Origin: Portulaca oleracea
Lineage: Eukaryota; Streptophyta; Magnoliopsida; Caryophyllales; Portulacaceae
Assembly: GCA_029582165.1 (NCBI GenBank)
Contig: CM055881.1
Location: 23,913,594 to 23,977,593 of the forward strand
Length of the DNA: 64,000 bases
Reading direction: 5' to 3'
The notes beneath the pieces are model-generated. The model had not been told where the DNA came from. It searched no databases and was given only the letters and a program-made list of their open reading frames with translations. Shown one piece after another: positions 41,480 to 54,903 of this stretch. Position 1 is the first letter of the stretch; each line of letters opens with the position of its first letter. Both the position numbers and the translations under genes were made by a program.

Positions 41480-44400
41480 TGTAAAACCCCGAAAAATTTA
41501 ATTATAATTGTCGTTACGTCGTTAGTGTTATTTTATGCTCCGTTATTTATTTTGTGAACAATTGTCGTTACATCATTAGTGTTATACCTGTAGGATCATC
41601 GAGGGATGTCAAGGGTAATATAGTATTTTTCTACGTGCATGGTTATGCGTGGGACTTGGGGTATTTTGGTAATTATGTGTTAATAATTGATGAATATGTG
41701 TTAATTTTTATTTAGCAAATTATGTGATTATTTTAGTATTAGTATTATTATAATTTCAGAAAATAAAAATTGTCATTATTTTTCCAAGACTATTTTTAGC
41801 CGCAGTGTTAGTAATTATTTTACAAATTATTTTTTTACTAAATTACTTTTGGTTAGTATATAATTACTACTAGTTTTTCTAATAGGAAACCCGAAACGTG
41901 ACTCTCCCCCATTACTCCCTCTTTCTGTGTAACCAACCACAGCAGCCACCAGACCACCGCGCCCCCTTCGTCAAGGATCGTCGGGAGCATCACCGGCTGT
42001 TGCATCCACCGCAGGCCACCGGATTTCTTTTCCCTCTGTTTTCTCTCCTTTTCGTCTTTCTCTCTCTTCTGTCCAATGCCACCGCTAACCACCAAGACCG
42101 TCGCTATCGAAGGGCTTGTCGACGTCCCCGCCAATCCCCGACCACTTGACAACCGTTGCACCGTCGTCGCTTTCGCCGGAAGCCACCGCACGCCGCCCAA
42201 ACGCGAGAAGACTGCTGGTGACGTTGCTGCTGCCGCTGTGTCGTCGTTCTGCCTCGACCTCGACCGCCGCCACGACTCCACTGACCAAACCCCTCTGCGT
42301 AAACCCTAAAACCTTTTCATTTGTTTAGTTTTTTTTCACCATTCTGATTATATTATTATTTGGTTTTTATTATGATTATTATTCTTATAATCTGGTTTTA
42401 GTCTGTTTTAAACCTTTAATTCATGTGTGAATCATAATGGTACGAAGGTTTTAATTTTATGAAGTTAAACTAAGTAATGTTGCTCTTATACGTGATATGT
42501 TATTGTATGTATGAAATATGATAAATATTGTATGTTGAGAATAGATTATTTTTAGGGTTGGTGTTGTATTAGATTTGCATGATTTAGGTCTTGCTTAAGT
42601 TGTTAAACTTGATTCCATGTGTTATAATAGAGTATTGATGCATGTGATTGAGTTTTAAATGGAGCTGCGTTTTAATTCTCAAATTATTTGACGATTTCAA
42701 GTTAAATATTGAACTTTTATTTATTTTGAGAGTTTATAATTGTTATTATTATATTATGATTTTTAATAGAGTATTCCTAAACCTTGTTCTTTGTGCAAAT
42801 TAAATTATTTTATGTAAAGTAAAATTTTGATCTTTGATGTATTAATCGTATTATTTTGATTATCATCATGTGTGGAATTGTTAATGCTAGTTTTATCGAT
42901 GTTTTATTTCAAAATACTTCAAATTTTGGTCATAAGTAAAGGTTTAGCATTGTTGCTGTGAATGATGTATTCTATAAAAGGTTCGATGTCGAAAAATTCA
43001 AGTTTTATGTTAATCCTTACGTTATGTTTTAAAGAAAATGTTTACTTTGAAAATTTAATATATTTATGTGGGTTTTGGTGTTAGTTTGGGTATAGATTGA
43101 CCTTGGTGGTGTTAAGGGGGGTGAAGGGGAAGGTATTGGACCTTAGTGGACTGTTTAGAGGCCCAAGTTAGAGTTCCAGAATGGTTTGATTAGAACTAGG
43201 ATCGAAAAACCCAAAATAAGAACAAGTAAGCTAGGACAGAATTTATGGGTCATACTATATCGGTTACCATAAATCGGGTAGTCGAGAGTTAACCCTACCG
43301 TTCAGTCTGGAAGTCCCTTATTGTGTTAGCTTTAATAGGAATTTTGCGGATCGGGTTTTCGAGGTGTATTTTCTGAGTTATGACCCAACTAGCGCACTTA
43401 GGTCAGAATTGGGCAGGTTTATAGTTGGTTGTTTTTTAGGACCTTAGGATGTGTTTTAGGTCTCCGGATCAGCATAAGCGTTTTAGTAGACATCCTGAAG
43501 TTTCTAGAAAGTTCAAAACCAAAACCATCAAATGTCGGGAGGTCAAGTTATGGTTTGTGCTAGTTGAACGTTGCCATCTGTCCAGTTTATGTTTTGGATA
43601 AATGTGTTATCATGTGAGAATTATTTATTTATTTGTAATATGCTAATTATTTGTAATATGTGATGGTTGAGAATGTGTGAAGTATGTTTAGAATGTTAAT
43701 TTATGAATGATGGAAACCTTATAGTGTTCCTAGGGGTGGGTTAGGTGGAAAGTAGATCGTATTAATTCCGTACGACGCGTTTTGATTTTAGAAATTATTT
43801 TATTTTAGGCTAGATCGTCTGTCTTAGTGAGCTCAAGTGTACTCGTGAAGTGAAGAGAAGAATTATCAGGTAACGTCTATGTCCCAATCCCTACTAGGAT
43901 GCGCTTATGTGGTTTATGATTTTAATATATTTTGGAAATTACATCCCGAAAGATGATTTTATAGTGAAAACTGATTGTTTGTTTTAGATGTTGAACTATG
44001 TTCTTTGAGTTAATTAAATGTGGACAGTCTTTTAATGTATGTGTTTGGAAATGGTTTGGAAATTGGGATTGGATTGGATGGGATTGATTGAGTTTGGAGT
44101 GGAGTGATATTAAATCTGATTAATAATTCAAAAGTGACGTAAATGCGGGTTAGGGCAACGCCCCAAAGACCAGATGTGGTATACTGCAGGGGGGTTGTCA
44201 AGAGATCAGGGATGCCTGATAAGTGCTACTTCCCCGGGGTTAGTTTTATGCACGTATGTGAAATGGATGGTCATCCGTATGATTGAGATTGAAATTGATT
44301 GAGAATGAGTTTGAGATTGAGAATGTGACATTGAGATTTGATTATAGCGAGGTCATTGGACTTCGAAGGCCAAATAAGCAAGGTCCGTCCGCTTAATAAA

Positions 44401-44882
44401 TATGAAAGATGGTTATGGTTGATTGGGAAAGAAAGTTGGTTTCAAAAAGATTTGACTTGTTCACCTCTCCCTCAAAAATAAATTGAAGTGCATTTTAAAA
44501 TTGCTTTAACGGTTAGGGGTAGACATTATTGAGTCATCCTCATGTTTTAAATGTTTTGTTTCAAGTGATGCATTCTATGATGGGGATGAGAGCTAGCAAG
44601 TGAGGATGATTGTTAGAGTTTATTGTTTTGAATAAAGAGTTTAGCTGTGTTGATTAGACTTGAAATCGTTCAGTAGTTTCTTTATGTTTTGATACAAGAA
44701 TGTTGTTTAAGTTTTGATTCAAGTATTGGTTTGTTTAGTTAATCTCTATTCTTGCTCTTGTATATCTTTAGAGGTACGGCAGTGACGCCCATCTTCTTTT
44801 ATTTGACTTTTTTTGCTGTTAATCATCGGTCAACGTTAGGTTTGAATGTTAATTATTAAAATTGAATTTTCAGGGCGTTACA
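41480..44882 (+). mobile_element. Probable solo LTR of a Tekay-like Ty3 element (3.4 kb)
   Basis: Starts TGTAAAACCCCGAAAAATTT and ends TTTTCAGGGCGTTACA. It splits the copia integrase (...HTLLL before it, HAQLGH after it) in opposite orientation. The interior has a CT/CCACCGCC-rich zone (41880-42300) whose long frames on both strands are compositional shadows, then AT-rich DNA with no retroviral protein. Length and TGTAAMRCCC ends fit Tekay/Del LTRs. The flanking five bases do not match well (ATTAT versus GGTAT on the minus strand), so the boundaries may be off by a few bases. Confidence 0.6.
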
Positions 44883-44884
44883 AT

Positions 44885-45360
44885 AATAGAGTGTGATCCA
44901 CTTTCGGGCATGAAGTCACTGCTGCAATTGAATCTGTGACTGTGGTACCATCTAGAATATATAGACTACCGCGCCTATTTCGTTGCATGAGAACCAATGA
45001 GCCCCGAGAAATTTTTAGGACTCCATCTCCACTTGTGTACTTGCAACCAAGAGACTCAAGAGTTCCAAAAGAGATTAAATTACGCTTCAAATCAGGAAAA
45101 TGGAATACATTGTATAGGGTTCTCACAACACCATCGTGTTTTTAATTAAGATGTTACCAATCCCATAGACCTTATAAGATGCATCATTACCCATAAGCAC
45201 AACACCCTGATCCAAGGGTTTATATGTAGAAAACCAATCTCAATGAGGATACATATGATAAGCATAACCAAAATCAAAGACCCATTCATTCTCATGTCGG
45301 TTATCCGAGGTGTTTACAAGTAATACATCACCTTTAGTGTTCACTATAGAAGCCTCTCCA
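44885..45360 (-). pseudogene. Copia protease and pre-integrase region, inactive
   Basis: MRTLYNVFHFPDLKRNLISF, then LESLGCKYTSGDGVLKISRG and LYILDGTTVTDS form the typical segment between protease and integrase. Upstream, the protease active site, normally D-S/T-G, reads FDFGYAYHMYPH, and a stop follows. The protease would be inactive. Confidence 0.75.
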
Positions 45361-46200
45361 CTAGGTTTTATTGTTAACCTCATTTCCTTTCTTCTTTTTC
45401 AACTTCTAATACTCAGAGGTTATATGACTTGGCTTCTTATAATAGTTACACATTTTTGGTTGACTTACGCCCTCTAGACTTAGATCTAGAATAGTTTCTG
45501 TTGTTGCTCTCTCCTCTGTCAGAGTTTCTACCCCTATCAACTAGGCCTTCTCCTCTATCATTAATTTTAGCATCAACGTCTAATTTTTTTTTTGACAAAA
45601 GATTGGCTTTGACACCATTAAGTGTCGGTTCATTACCACCATACAACACAATCTCCTTAAAGTTTCTGGAGGATTCAGGCAATGACACAAAAAGCATAAT
45701 AGCTTTATCTAGATCACTCATCTTTTGATCAATAAGCTCAAAATCCTGAATAAGAGAAGTAAAAGCATTCAAGTATTTTTGGACAGGAGCAAAATTCGCC
45801 CATCTTAAAATAATAGACGTTCGTTCATGCGAATTATACGGTGATGCATTTCGTTATGTAGAACTGTTCCAATTTGTTCCAAAGATCCACGAATGTCTTC
45901 ATGTTGAGAACCTCCTAAAGCACACATGGTACTAAATACATTTGAATGGTTGATAGAGCTTCATCAAGATCATCAGTCCCCAATTTTTGATCACATCCTT
46001 CTTCGTCTTCTCATCCACCGCCCAACACATCATCATCCATAAAATCGGGTTTCTAGAGGAATCCATCGAGAACTTTCTATGATCCGTTATGCATCAAAGT
46101 CACCTTCATCTAAACCTTCCAAAGGTTGAAATTAATCTCTCCATTGAACTTAGGAATTTCAGCTTTCCTTATAGAACTCATCCTTGATACCAAAGATCTA
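45361..46200 (-). pseudogene. Copia gag, broken
   Basis: MNAFTSLIQDFELIDQKMSD, then ILFVSLPESSRNFKEIVLYG-type sequence and a basic tail (EGLVDRGRNSDRGESNNRNY) identify the C-terminal half of a Tork/Tnt1-like gag. A knuckle remnant CNYYKKPSHITSEY lies at about 45455-45410. The N-terminal half (45780-46180) is readable only in pieces. Confidence 0.7.
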
Positions 46201-46208
46201 ATTCTACT

Positions 46209-46740
46209 TGTTAGGAAATATGCAGAAATTTTGTATGGGATCGAGTCACAAGAAATCATTGAAAGTTAAAACAAATGAGAGACAAGTTACAAGGGAAACC
46301 GAAGAACTCGGGAAAAAAACTCACAGATGGTGTTAGCAAGATAAAATCCACTTTGATAAAGGCGAGTATAAAGGTGATCGCAATCACAATGTCGGAGAAA
46401 GCCTCTCTTAATCTAACTCTGTCTAAGAGAATACAAAGGTGGAACAGTTGGGGAGATAACCCTAACAAAGCCCTCAAAGGAATATAAAGATAGCTCCACA
46501 ATATTAGGAGTTAATTTCTCTCTTGATGTGTGATAGGAATCTCATGATAGCAACCCATATTTATACTCCAACAATGATAAAGAACATAGAAAGAAACGTT
46601 GATGAAGTAAAATATGAAAAACTTAATGAACAATTCTCACTATAAAAGATTGAATGGGACATATTCCCAACGATTAAATATAATTAGTTATTGTTGTTAA
46701 GAGTTAGTTGTAACCACCGTCCCTTTCCCAACTCTCATGT
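46209..46740 (-). mobile_element. 5' LTR of the copia element (right end approximate)
   Basis: Minus-strand CCTAACA at 46209 is followed on the gag side by TTTGGTATCAAGGATGAG, a tRNA-Met-like primer site, 16 bases away. The LTR extends right for roughly 0.5 kb. The opposite LTR is not present at 35.9 kb, so the element is truncated within RT. Confidence 0.5.
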
Positions 46741-47147
46741 TATCTTCCCATTCTTCGTGTATTTTTTGCACAAAGAACACAAGTATTCAATTCATATATT
46801 CCCTTCAGTATGCCTTATTTCTTTCTCAGTCGTCCCAATATGCATTTAAATCTTTCCATTCATCAAGTGCGTCACAAATAGTTATTTTGATGTTAGTAGA
46901 TAAGAATTTAAATGAGCATATTAACAACAGTCGAGCTGCATTTCAAAATCATATTCAATATCATTACAAAAAATCCAAAAAAATCTATTAATATCATTTT
47001 TTTTTCGTGGTCTTATCATTTTTGTACACAATTTTTCATCACTTTTAGATACACAATGACAGATGGGTAAGCCCCAATTTTTTCTACAGGTGTACCTGAG
47101 TCAAAACCTATCTTCCCCACTGGGAGGGAAAACTAAAGTATGTTTAA

Positions 47148-47148
<1 letters not shown>

Positions 47149-47185
<37 letters not shown>
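47149..47185. repeat. Homopolymer A37
   Basis: Thirty-seven A residues on the plus strand, so a T run in the 3' UTR of the beta-carotene hydroxylase transcript, 46 bases after the stop codon. The length may be inaccurate. Confidence 0.8.
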
Positions 47186-47188
<3 letters not shown>

Positions 47189-47230
47189 AAATCTAATTTT
47201 GGAGAATAATGGAAAAATGGGCCCCACATA

Positions 47231-50200
47231 TCATCTTGACCCCTTGTATAGCTTGATTCTACGATTGATTTCCTTCTCCAACTCCTCCATTCCCCCGACT
47301 TCCTCAAGCTCCTGCATCACACAAAATCAGGTCAAAGACCGTCAATAAATTTTCTTTCTTTATTTTTTTTTTTCTACAAGGATAAACTCAAATCATATAA
47401 AGTAAGCATCTATCTTAACAATACTCCAATGGAACTTATTGACATAAGGGGAGGGGGAGACTTAAGCCAGGCCTTAGACACGCAAATTATTAGGTCCACC
47501 ACATAAATTAAAATATATCAATTTTTTATGTGATGAATTTTTGTAAAGTTTGATACCTTAAAAAAATATTGATGAATTTTGTAATAATATTAGTAAATTT
47601 ATGATAAATTTTACATCAATACTGATGAATTATATAAAAAAATTAATACAAACGGTGTATCTAGGTAAATGCACCACGATGAACCATATAACAATTGTTC
47701 AAAGATAAAAACACTTACAAACAATGGGAATTGATCATAAGACCTCAAAATAGAAGATCACAATAATGTCAAATGAACTACTAGCTCTTTAACAACACTA
47801 ATATCCTATATTTTAAGAGCAATGGACAATAATAGTCTATTTTGGAATGGGTGTCATGTTATTTATTAAACAATTATATACTAGAATTTAATTTGCGGTT
47901 CTCCTAAAAATCTAACATATCCAACATACAGTATATTATATCATACAATCAAATCATATGATGTATCATTGTCCAGTATCATCAAAATATACGATATATT
48001 AAACTCAATAAGTCGTAAATTTCTAGAAAAAATAAAATTAAATGTCATGACACAAATGGAACAATACAAAAAACCAAATAGGGAAAAAGGGTTTAAAAAG
48101 AAGAAAAAGAAAAGAAAAGAGAGGGGGCCCACCTTTGGTCCTAAGAATAAGCCGTATGGTACTCCATTAAATTTATCTGAGTGGTGTAGCTGCCGACCAA
48201 TACATCAGAAAATCAAAGAAAATCTTAACCGTTAGGTTCCGTTGCAAAATTATTACTCGCAACAGGCCAACAATTATAAAGAATAAACCTACTCCAATAA
48301 TATGCGTTACACATCCCACATGGTTATGATTCTAATCTTAGTAAGGTCTACTAGTTTAGGGTTTGATTAAGAAACATGGACTATCTAAAAATAGAGACCT
48401 CTGAGATGCAATGTATGAACCCCTACCTATTTTATTATTGGATCAAATCACATCAATAATCTTTGCACATAAAGGTCCACGCAATGTATTCAAAAAAAGC
48501 TACTTTGATAATCTTATCCTTCCCCTGAAAATTACTACCACTACAAATTCTTTATTATTTATTTTCTTGCACATAACTCTTAAGAATAATTTAAATTTTT
48601 GTGCATATGATTAATTTTCAAGATATACTTTTTAAATGCGCAAGGAATGATGAGGTAAGTACTGTTTGATAAATATAAATAAAATTTAAAAGATAAGTGT
48701 AAAAGTATGAATAAAATTAAATAAATTTGGGTCTCTAATTGAATAAATGATTATTTACTCTTTTAACAAATAAGCAATTCTAGCTAGATTACAACAAAAA
48801 TGCGATTGAGGATATTATTAGATTTGAAAATATGTAAATGCTTGCATTTCAGACCTGATTCGTGTGATCTACCTCTCATTGTGAAGGACAGAAATAAAGT
48901 TACAAAGACGATAGAAATTAATTAATTTTTTTTAGGCAGTGAAATTAATTAGTAGAGGAGAAGCAGACCTGATGGGCAGCGGCAACTTTTCTAAAGTAAG
49001 GGACATTGGCAATGGGGCCCACAGGGAAACGCTTGTGAACAAGGCCGTCATGGACAAACATATAGGCCATACCAAACACGGTTATTCCAAGTCCCTGAAG
49101 GAGATAGATAATAAGCCACACATTTATATACGATCAAAACATGTACACGTAGTACATCATGCAACCCAATACTTAATTATAAAAATAAAAAGGAAAAAGA
49201 AGGGTAAGTAATAGTACTTACAGCACCAAAACAGAGACCAGGGAGAAGGCCTTTGTTGAAGAAACCATAGGATAAAAGGGCTATGGCTGGTACCGCGTTT
49301 ATAATTGCGAACACATCATTCAATTCAAATGGTCCTTCTCTTGGCCTGTGGTGCGACTGCATTCATTTGTAAATTCCCAATTAATACCCTCACTCTACTT
49401 GCACCGTACCATCAAAATACCACTACATATTCATGTATACTATGGGAAAAGGCCTTTTTTGGTTCTTTAATTTTTTAGATAGTTTTTAGCTTTTTTTGTT
49501 AAGGTTAAAAAGTTAATTGAAGTTTTTGATAAGTAATTTTTTATTTTAGCTTTTTGTACCTAATAAGCTAATTTCCAAAAAATTACTTGATGAAGTTTTT
49601 TTCCAAAAAACTACTTGATGAAGCTTTTTAAGTTAACTTTTCACAAAAAGCTACTTTATCAAATATTTTTCCTACAATCACCTTACCTAAACAGCTAAAG
49701 TCAAACAACTAATCCAAACAACTATCAGCTAACAGTTACAACCTAACAACTAACAGCCACCAGCTAATTGTCAAACAGGACCTATATTTACTTGCTACCT
49801 CTTTGATCTAGTTCTTAAACCACCTTTTCTGCCTGTAAGTTAAAATTTGGCCAAACATTTCATTTTTAAAAAAAAATTTAAAAGAATTTTGAACAAATCA
49901 AAACATATACATTTTGTAGCTTAACTTGTATTTTTCGGAGACCTGGAATCACACTTATTAATGAATTATTTCCATAGTATGTGAATGTCCATCCCCTTTT
50001 CATTAAAATATCAATTTTAGCCATAAAGTAACCGCATTCAAGTCTTTCAATATTCATAGGATTATATGCCACCACCGCTATTGCCATGCCCATCTCTCCC
50101 ATTACCTCATGGGTTCATATCAAGTTTGACTCTATCCTTTTTTTCTTGTATATTATATTTTGTGACTGGTGCTCGAGTTAATTAATGTTACAACATATTT

Positions 50201-53200
50201 CCTCTATCTTTATTTCTTTGCCCATTTAACTAAAAAATTTTTATTTTTAATTATTTATTATTTTATATTTTCAATGTAATTTTTATTAATTTTACTATAT
50301 TAGTTATTTTAATTTCTTCTCATCCTTTCAAAGTGACAAATAAAAAAGGACCAAGATGAGATCAACTTTATCATCTTTATTTTATCAAATGATTAAAATC
50401 TACGATTTTTATCACTTTAAAGAACTACTACCTAGTTTAATCTAGGGGGATGACAATAATACAAATTAATTATCATTGTTTTTAGGAAAGCCAAGTTCAC
50501 ATCTCTATGATCACATGATGAATGAGGGACATGATTCTTTTCTTATTTTGTTCTTATTTTACTTGCTTATATTTTCATTGTACAAAAATGAACATTATAA
50601 ATGATGATGATGAATTTTGAAAGGTAAATGATTTATCAAAAACACTATTAAAGTTTCTACAAAAGAGATTATCAAACATCTTATAATTTTTTTAAACAAA
50701 ATTTCTGCAAAACGTCTTCTAAAAAACTGATTTTTAAGAGTTTAAACTTGGCCAAACATACCCTTAATGATTATATTTAATATCTAACTTTTGGTCAGTG
50801 CAAAAGTGTGTTGCATAGTTTATATATAGATGATGTTTTCCTAGACATCATTTGACGAATAAATATAAGTGAAAAAACTCGACTCTAATTCTAACCCAAA
50901 TCTTGCGCACGATGCCAACCCAACGACAGTCATGCTCGAAACTGTGACTTTGAAGCAAATTTGAATATCTACCATCTTATAATATGATAATCATTAATGG
51001 CTTGTGAAATTCAAACTCAACCAACTGTCAATCAATATTCATAATTTTTTAAAAGTATCTATTGACGAAGACAAAAAAGGAGCTTAAAAATACATAAATG
51101 ATATTTTGATTGAGATACAATATAATGATTAAAAATTAACCGATCTTGACTAGATTTTTGTCAGCTGAAATTAAAATCTAAGTTGATTACTGCTGATAAT
51201 GACACCAACAAGAAAACAATAAGTACTATTGAAGGTAAGACAACCTAATAACCAACCACAAACGTGACGAGTGTACCAATAAAACATGACCAAATAATAA
51301 TTCCAGCCAACGAAAATTAAATATATAGAGAGAAAGAAACCTCATGCATGTGCCACAAAGAAGCATGCCAGAGAGCTTTGTGCGCCCATCTTGCCCAAAA
51401 CTCCATGCCCACCTGAAGAACCACCCATATTTGAAGAGAATTCAACAATAGTAACTAAGGGTGCCTTGAGCGAAGATGGTAATTAATAAGTATTTTGAAT
51501 TATTTAAGATTTATAGTTTTATGATTTTAAATAATATCTTTTGATGTAAATTATATATATTTATTAAATATAAAAATATCGTAAGTTTAGGTTATGTCAA
51601 AAAATATTGAAAATAATCTAATCATATTAACTATAGAGTGCACAATTTGTGTGTAATTTTATATTTATAAGAAAAATGTAAACAAATAATATATTTATGT
51701 AATTTATGAATATTGTCACACTAAAACAATGAACGATAAATTTAAAACAATTTTAAATATGCATAAATATACCTTTTAGAGTGATTTAAGTGAAATACAG
51801 AATGGTTAACAATCATCTTGTATCAGATACCTATCCGTGTTCTTTTCTGCGGTTGGCAAACTGCGGTGCCACAGCCTACCGCAATTTGCCACAACCCACC
51901 GCATTTTACCGCAAATCATTACTTTTCTCTCTCCTCACCTTTCTCTCTCTTCACTTTTCTCCTCTATTTTTTATGTTCTCTCTCCTCGCCTACCCCACAT
52001 ACTAATATCCCACCACATTATTCTGCAAAATACCGCATAAAAGAACACGGCCTAAGTAATACGACTTTAAAACCTAGGTCATGTTCTTTTGGAATGTACT
52101 AAGGTAAATATGTAAAGTATGAAAGTTATTGTGTAAATCACCAAAGTAAATCATATCAGTCATGTTAATTATAAAATATACAAATATTTAAATAAGGTAG
52201 TGTGAATAAATTAAGTAACATTACTTGTTAAATATATGAATGTTTAAATATATATTATATAAGTTATATAAAGTAGTTTAAGAATATGTAAGTAAAAATA
52301 GAGAAAATTAATAAATTGTTTAAATGTAACTAACATCCGAAAACAACAGGCCTACAACCCGATAGTAACAAAGATAAAATCACCTTTTTCTTTTTGCCAA
52401 ATCACAAATAAAAGCAAAATGTCCAAAATGTGAACATCAGCTTGCTTTGTTAAATTTGGGCGGTAAATTGAATGTTTGACTTCTCACCAACTCTCCAATG
52501 ATTTGCCTACTACTTCACTGATAATCCCTCCATCCTATATTATTTGCGTTTTTATTAACTGTCACTCGAATATTGAGATCAATTTTTTTTATAATTTAAC
52601 TATATAATTTTTAAAGGAGATAAATAATATGGAATGGAAGTAGTACATAGGAGTGTTTGGTTGAAGAACTTTTCTAAGAAAGTTTTTCACGTTTCCCAAG
52701 TTCACCAAAATTTCTCATGTTTGATTACAAAATAAGAATAGGAAAGTTTTGTGGTGGGTCTCAATATTTTCGCATATTAGATGAGAAAATGTTTCCATGG
52801 GAGGGGTTGGGAAAGTTTGTTTCCCATAGGAAAGGGGAAGTATTTTAATAAATTCCCCAAAATACCCCTAAAACTATTTTATAAATAAATAATGAGGGTA
52901 ATTTAGACATTTTTTTAATAAACTTTCCTACAAACAGTGTTTGGTTCTATGAGTTTTCTAGGAAAGTTAGTCAATTTTCCCACAGTTGACTAACTTTCCC
53001 ATGTTTGGGAGTAAAAATAAGTTGGGAAATTTTTAAGTAGGACCCACAATTTCCCATGGATCATGGTGAAAATTTCCCCGGAGGTGTGGGAAAGTTTCTT
53101 CCCCAAATGAATGGGAAACATCATCAAAATTGAGTTACCCAAAATGCCCCCAAAAAATTAGAAAAATGATAAAAAAGGTGGGGAAATGAAAAATAAATAA

Positions 53201-54765
53201 GGTAGTATATACATTTCAAACATTTTTCCTTAGGTATATTTACACTAAAATTTATTATTTCATTATCAAATACAATCACTAGGTGAATACAATAATTATA
53301 AATATGCTACCATTAAATGAAAACTAAACTATTAGACCTATCAAGTGAACAAAATACACCTTGGGTATATTTTGAATTTTTGACAAATTCAGATATAAAC
53401 CAAGTATATTATGAGTTCAAGCAAATTTAGCATTAACAATACGAGCAATGTGTTTTTTTAGACTAAAGTAAATTTTTACTCCCACCGTTTCATATTAATT
53501 GTCATCTTTGAAAATTTTGCAGGCCAAAATTCAAAAATTTTGAGCATAATTTTCTCAATATATTCAATGAATTGTTAAATAAAATTATAACCATTAAATT
53601 CGTAACGAAAAGCATTATCATAAAAGTATAATATTGCAACTGTTAATAACATATTATATAAGAAATTAATAATCAAATAATAACAATAGAGACCGTGAAA
53701 CTCAAAATTATGATAATTAATATGGAACGGAGGAAGTATAATTTAAAAAGTATGAATATTAGGCCCTGTTCTTTTCTACGGTTGTCAGACCGTGGTGCCA
53801 AACAACCCACCACACTTTACCACTAATCCTCACTTTTCTCTTTCCTCACTTTTCTCCTCTACTTTTTACATTCTCTCTCCTCACCTACCCCACATACTAA
53901 TAACCCGCCACACTTACACTACAACCCGCCACAATTTCACCACACCATACCAGGTCATTCCGCAAAATACGTTTAGGAATTTTCTCAATTTAAAAAATTC
54001 ACTCAAAAAATGAAAACAAAACACAATTCTCTACTCAAAAACTTCGTGGCTTTCTGAATCCGTGGGATATATGATAATTACATATCTTAATGTTTATGCA
54101 GTGAGACAAACGAAACAGAGGAGAGTAAATGGTAACTTACAGCAGCACCCACTGAGAGAGCAAATGTACCCAACATTTCCACCACTGGGACCTCTCCGCC
54201 CTATCAATAAAATTTCATTTCAATTCAGACCGTATAATTTTTTAACATAAAAATTTGAAAACCAATTTTATAATTTTATCCAAATTCAAAGTATATCTAT
54301 CTCCTTCCAAACAGAGCATAAACAAGAATGAGTGAATTTTACCTCCATTTGCCAGTAAAATCGGTAATAGACAGCCATAACAGCCATAGAAGTAATCCCC
54401 AAACTGGACATGACAGCAGCAACCAAATAAGTGGAGCGCTCAGATTTCTTCCTAGCCAACTTCTGGGCCAATTGTGCGGCTAAGATTTGGCTGTCATAGT
54501 TGTCCGTAGTGACCTCGGTGAGAATATCCTCAGTAGCATTACTACCCTGAATTTTGTCGGAAACCCCCAATTTTGTGTCCTCCAATACAAAGCAAACAGT
54601 GGTGGTTGTTTTCTCTCTCCTCACCGGACGAAAACCCATCCGCCCAGGCTTACCCGCTGGGAGACAGAAGAATGAAATCGGGCTAACCAGGGAATTAGGG
54701 TTTGGGCCGGGTCGGGCTAGGAGGAGGGCCCGGGATGACCCGGCTACTGACAGCCCGATAGCCAT
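47231..54765 (-). CDS. BCH: Beta-carotene 3-hydroxylase, non-heme di-iron, chloroplastic
   Basis: Seven exons with GT-AG introns, all in phase, encode 317 aa: 54765-54343, 54200-54141, 51412-51341, 49356-49222, 49094-48969, 48189-48133, 47311-47231. The enzyme hydroxylates the beta rings of beta-carotene to beta-cryptoxanthin and zeaxanthin in plastid membranes. Residues 1 to ~60 are Ser/Arg/Gly-rich, a plastid transit peptide. Mature sequence follows (LARKKSERSTYLVAAVMSSL) with hydrophobic segments (GTFALSVGAA; VFAIINAVPAIALLSYGFF). The iron-binding His motifs are all present: HKALWH (172-177), HMHESHH (182-188), HDGLVH (245-250), HQLHH (271-275). The length matches the family (~300-320 aa). 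Introns 2 (2.7 kb) and 3 (2.0 kb) are enlarged by MITEs. It appears intact; no neighbour is in the same pathway. Confidence 0.95.
49445..49790. mobile_element. Possible hAT-type MITE in or near intron 3 of BCH
   Basis: A block with AAGGCCTTTTTTGGTT at the left and TTGTCAAACAGGACCT at the right (inverted AGGTCCTGTTTGACAA), and repeated arms TTCCAAAAAACTACTTGATG and AAAAAGCTACTTTATC. No 8-bp target duplication was confirmed. Confidence 0.35.
51832..52052. mobile_element. Tourist-like (PIF/Harbinger) MITE, intron 2 of BCH
   Basis: Inverted ends CCGTGTTCTTTTCTGCGG and, inverted, GGCCGTGTTCTTTTATGCGG, with TAA following the right end. The same family occurs at 53764 and 63839 (shared TTGCCACAACCCACCGCA-type, CTCTCTCCTCACC and CCCCACATACTAAT blocks). 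Frames here are shadows. Confidence 0.6.
52655..53230. repeat. Two tandem diverged copies of a ~285-bp MITE-like unit
   Basis: GTGTTTGGTT starts each unit (52655 and 52940). Each has matching blocks: CTTTTCTAAGAAAGTT / GTTTTCTAGGAAAGTT, TTTCCCATAGGAAAG / TTTCCCATGGATCATGG, and ATGAGGGTAATTTAGACATT against AAGGTAGTATATACATTT. Lies in intron 2 of BCH. Confidence 0.5.
53764..53970. mobile_element. Tourist-like MITE, second copy (right end decayed)
   Basis: Begins TTA-GGCCCTGTTCTTTTCTACGG. TTA is the expected 3-bp target of PIF/Harbinger elements. Shares CTTTCCTCACTTTTCTCCTC and CCCCACATACTAATA with the copy at 51832. The right end (about TTCCGCAAAATACG) is incomplete. Confidence 0.55.
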
Positions 54766-54857
54766 CGGAGACGGAAAGAGATAGAGTGGTGGTTGTGGTG
54801 GTGAAGAGGCGGCAACCTTCGAGAGATAGAGGAAGACAGAGAATCAGAGATGCTTAA

Positions 54858-54860
<3 letters not shown>

Positions 54861-54900
<40 letters not shown>
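54861..54900. repeat. (AG)20 microsatellite in the BCH leader/promoter
   Basis: Forty bases of AG repeats about 95 bp upstream of the BCH start codon; the transcript strand carries CT repeats, common in plant leaders. A TATA-like AAATATAAAAT (minus strand) lies near 54985. Confidence 0.85.

Positions 54901-54903
<3 letters not shown>

Noticed and set aside
41853..42328. Long overlapping frames on both strands
   Set aside because: Several long frames occupy the same bases on both strands in a GC-rich CCACCGCC/CT-rich zone of an LTR. No family resemblance, so compositional shadows.
46209..47230. Additional exon or gene 3' of BCH
   Set aside because: The BCH frame ends in a stop at 47231 and the following sequence is a copia LTR and AT-rich DNA.
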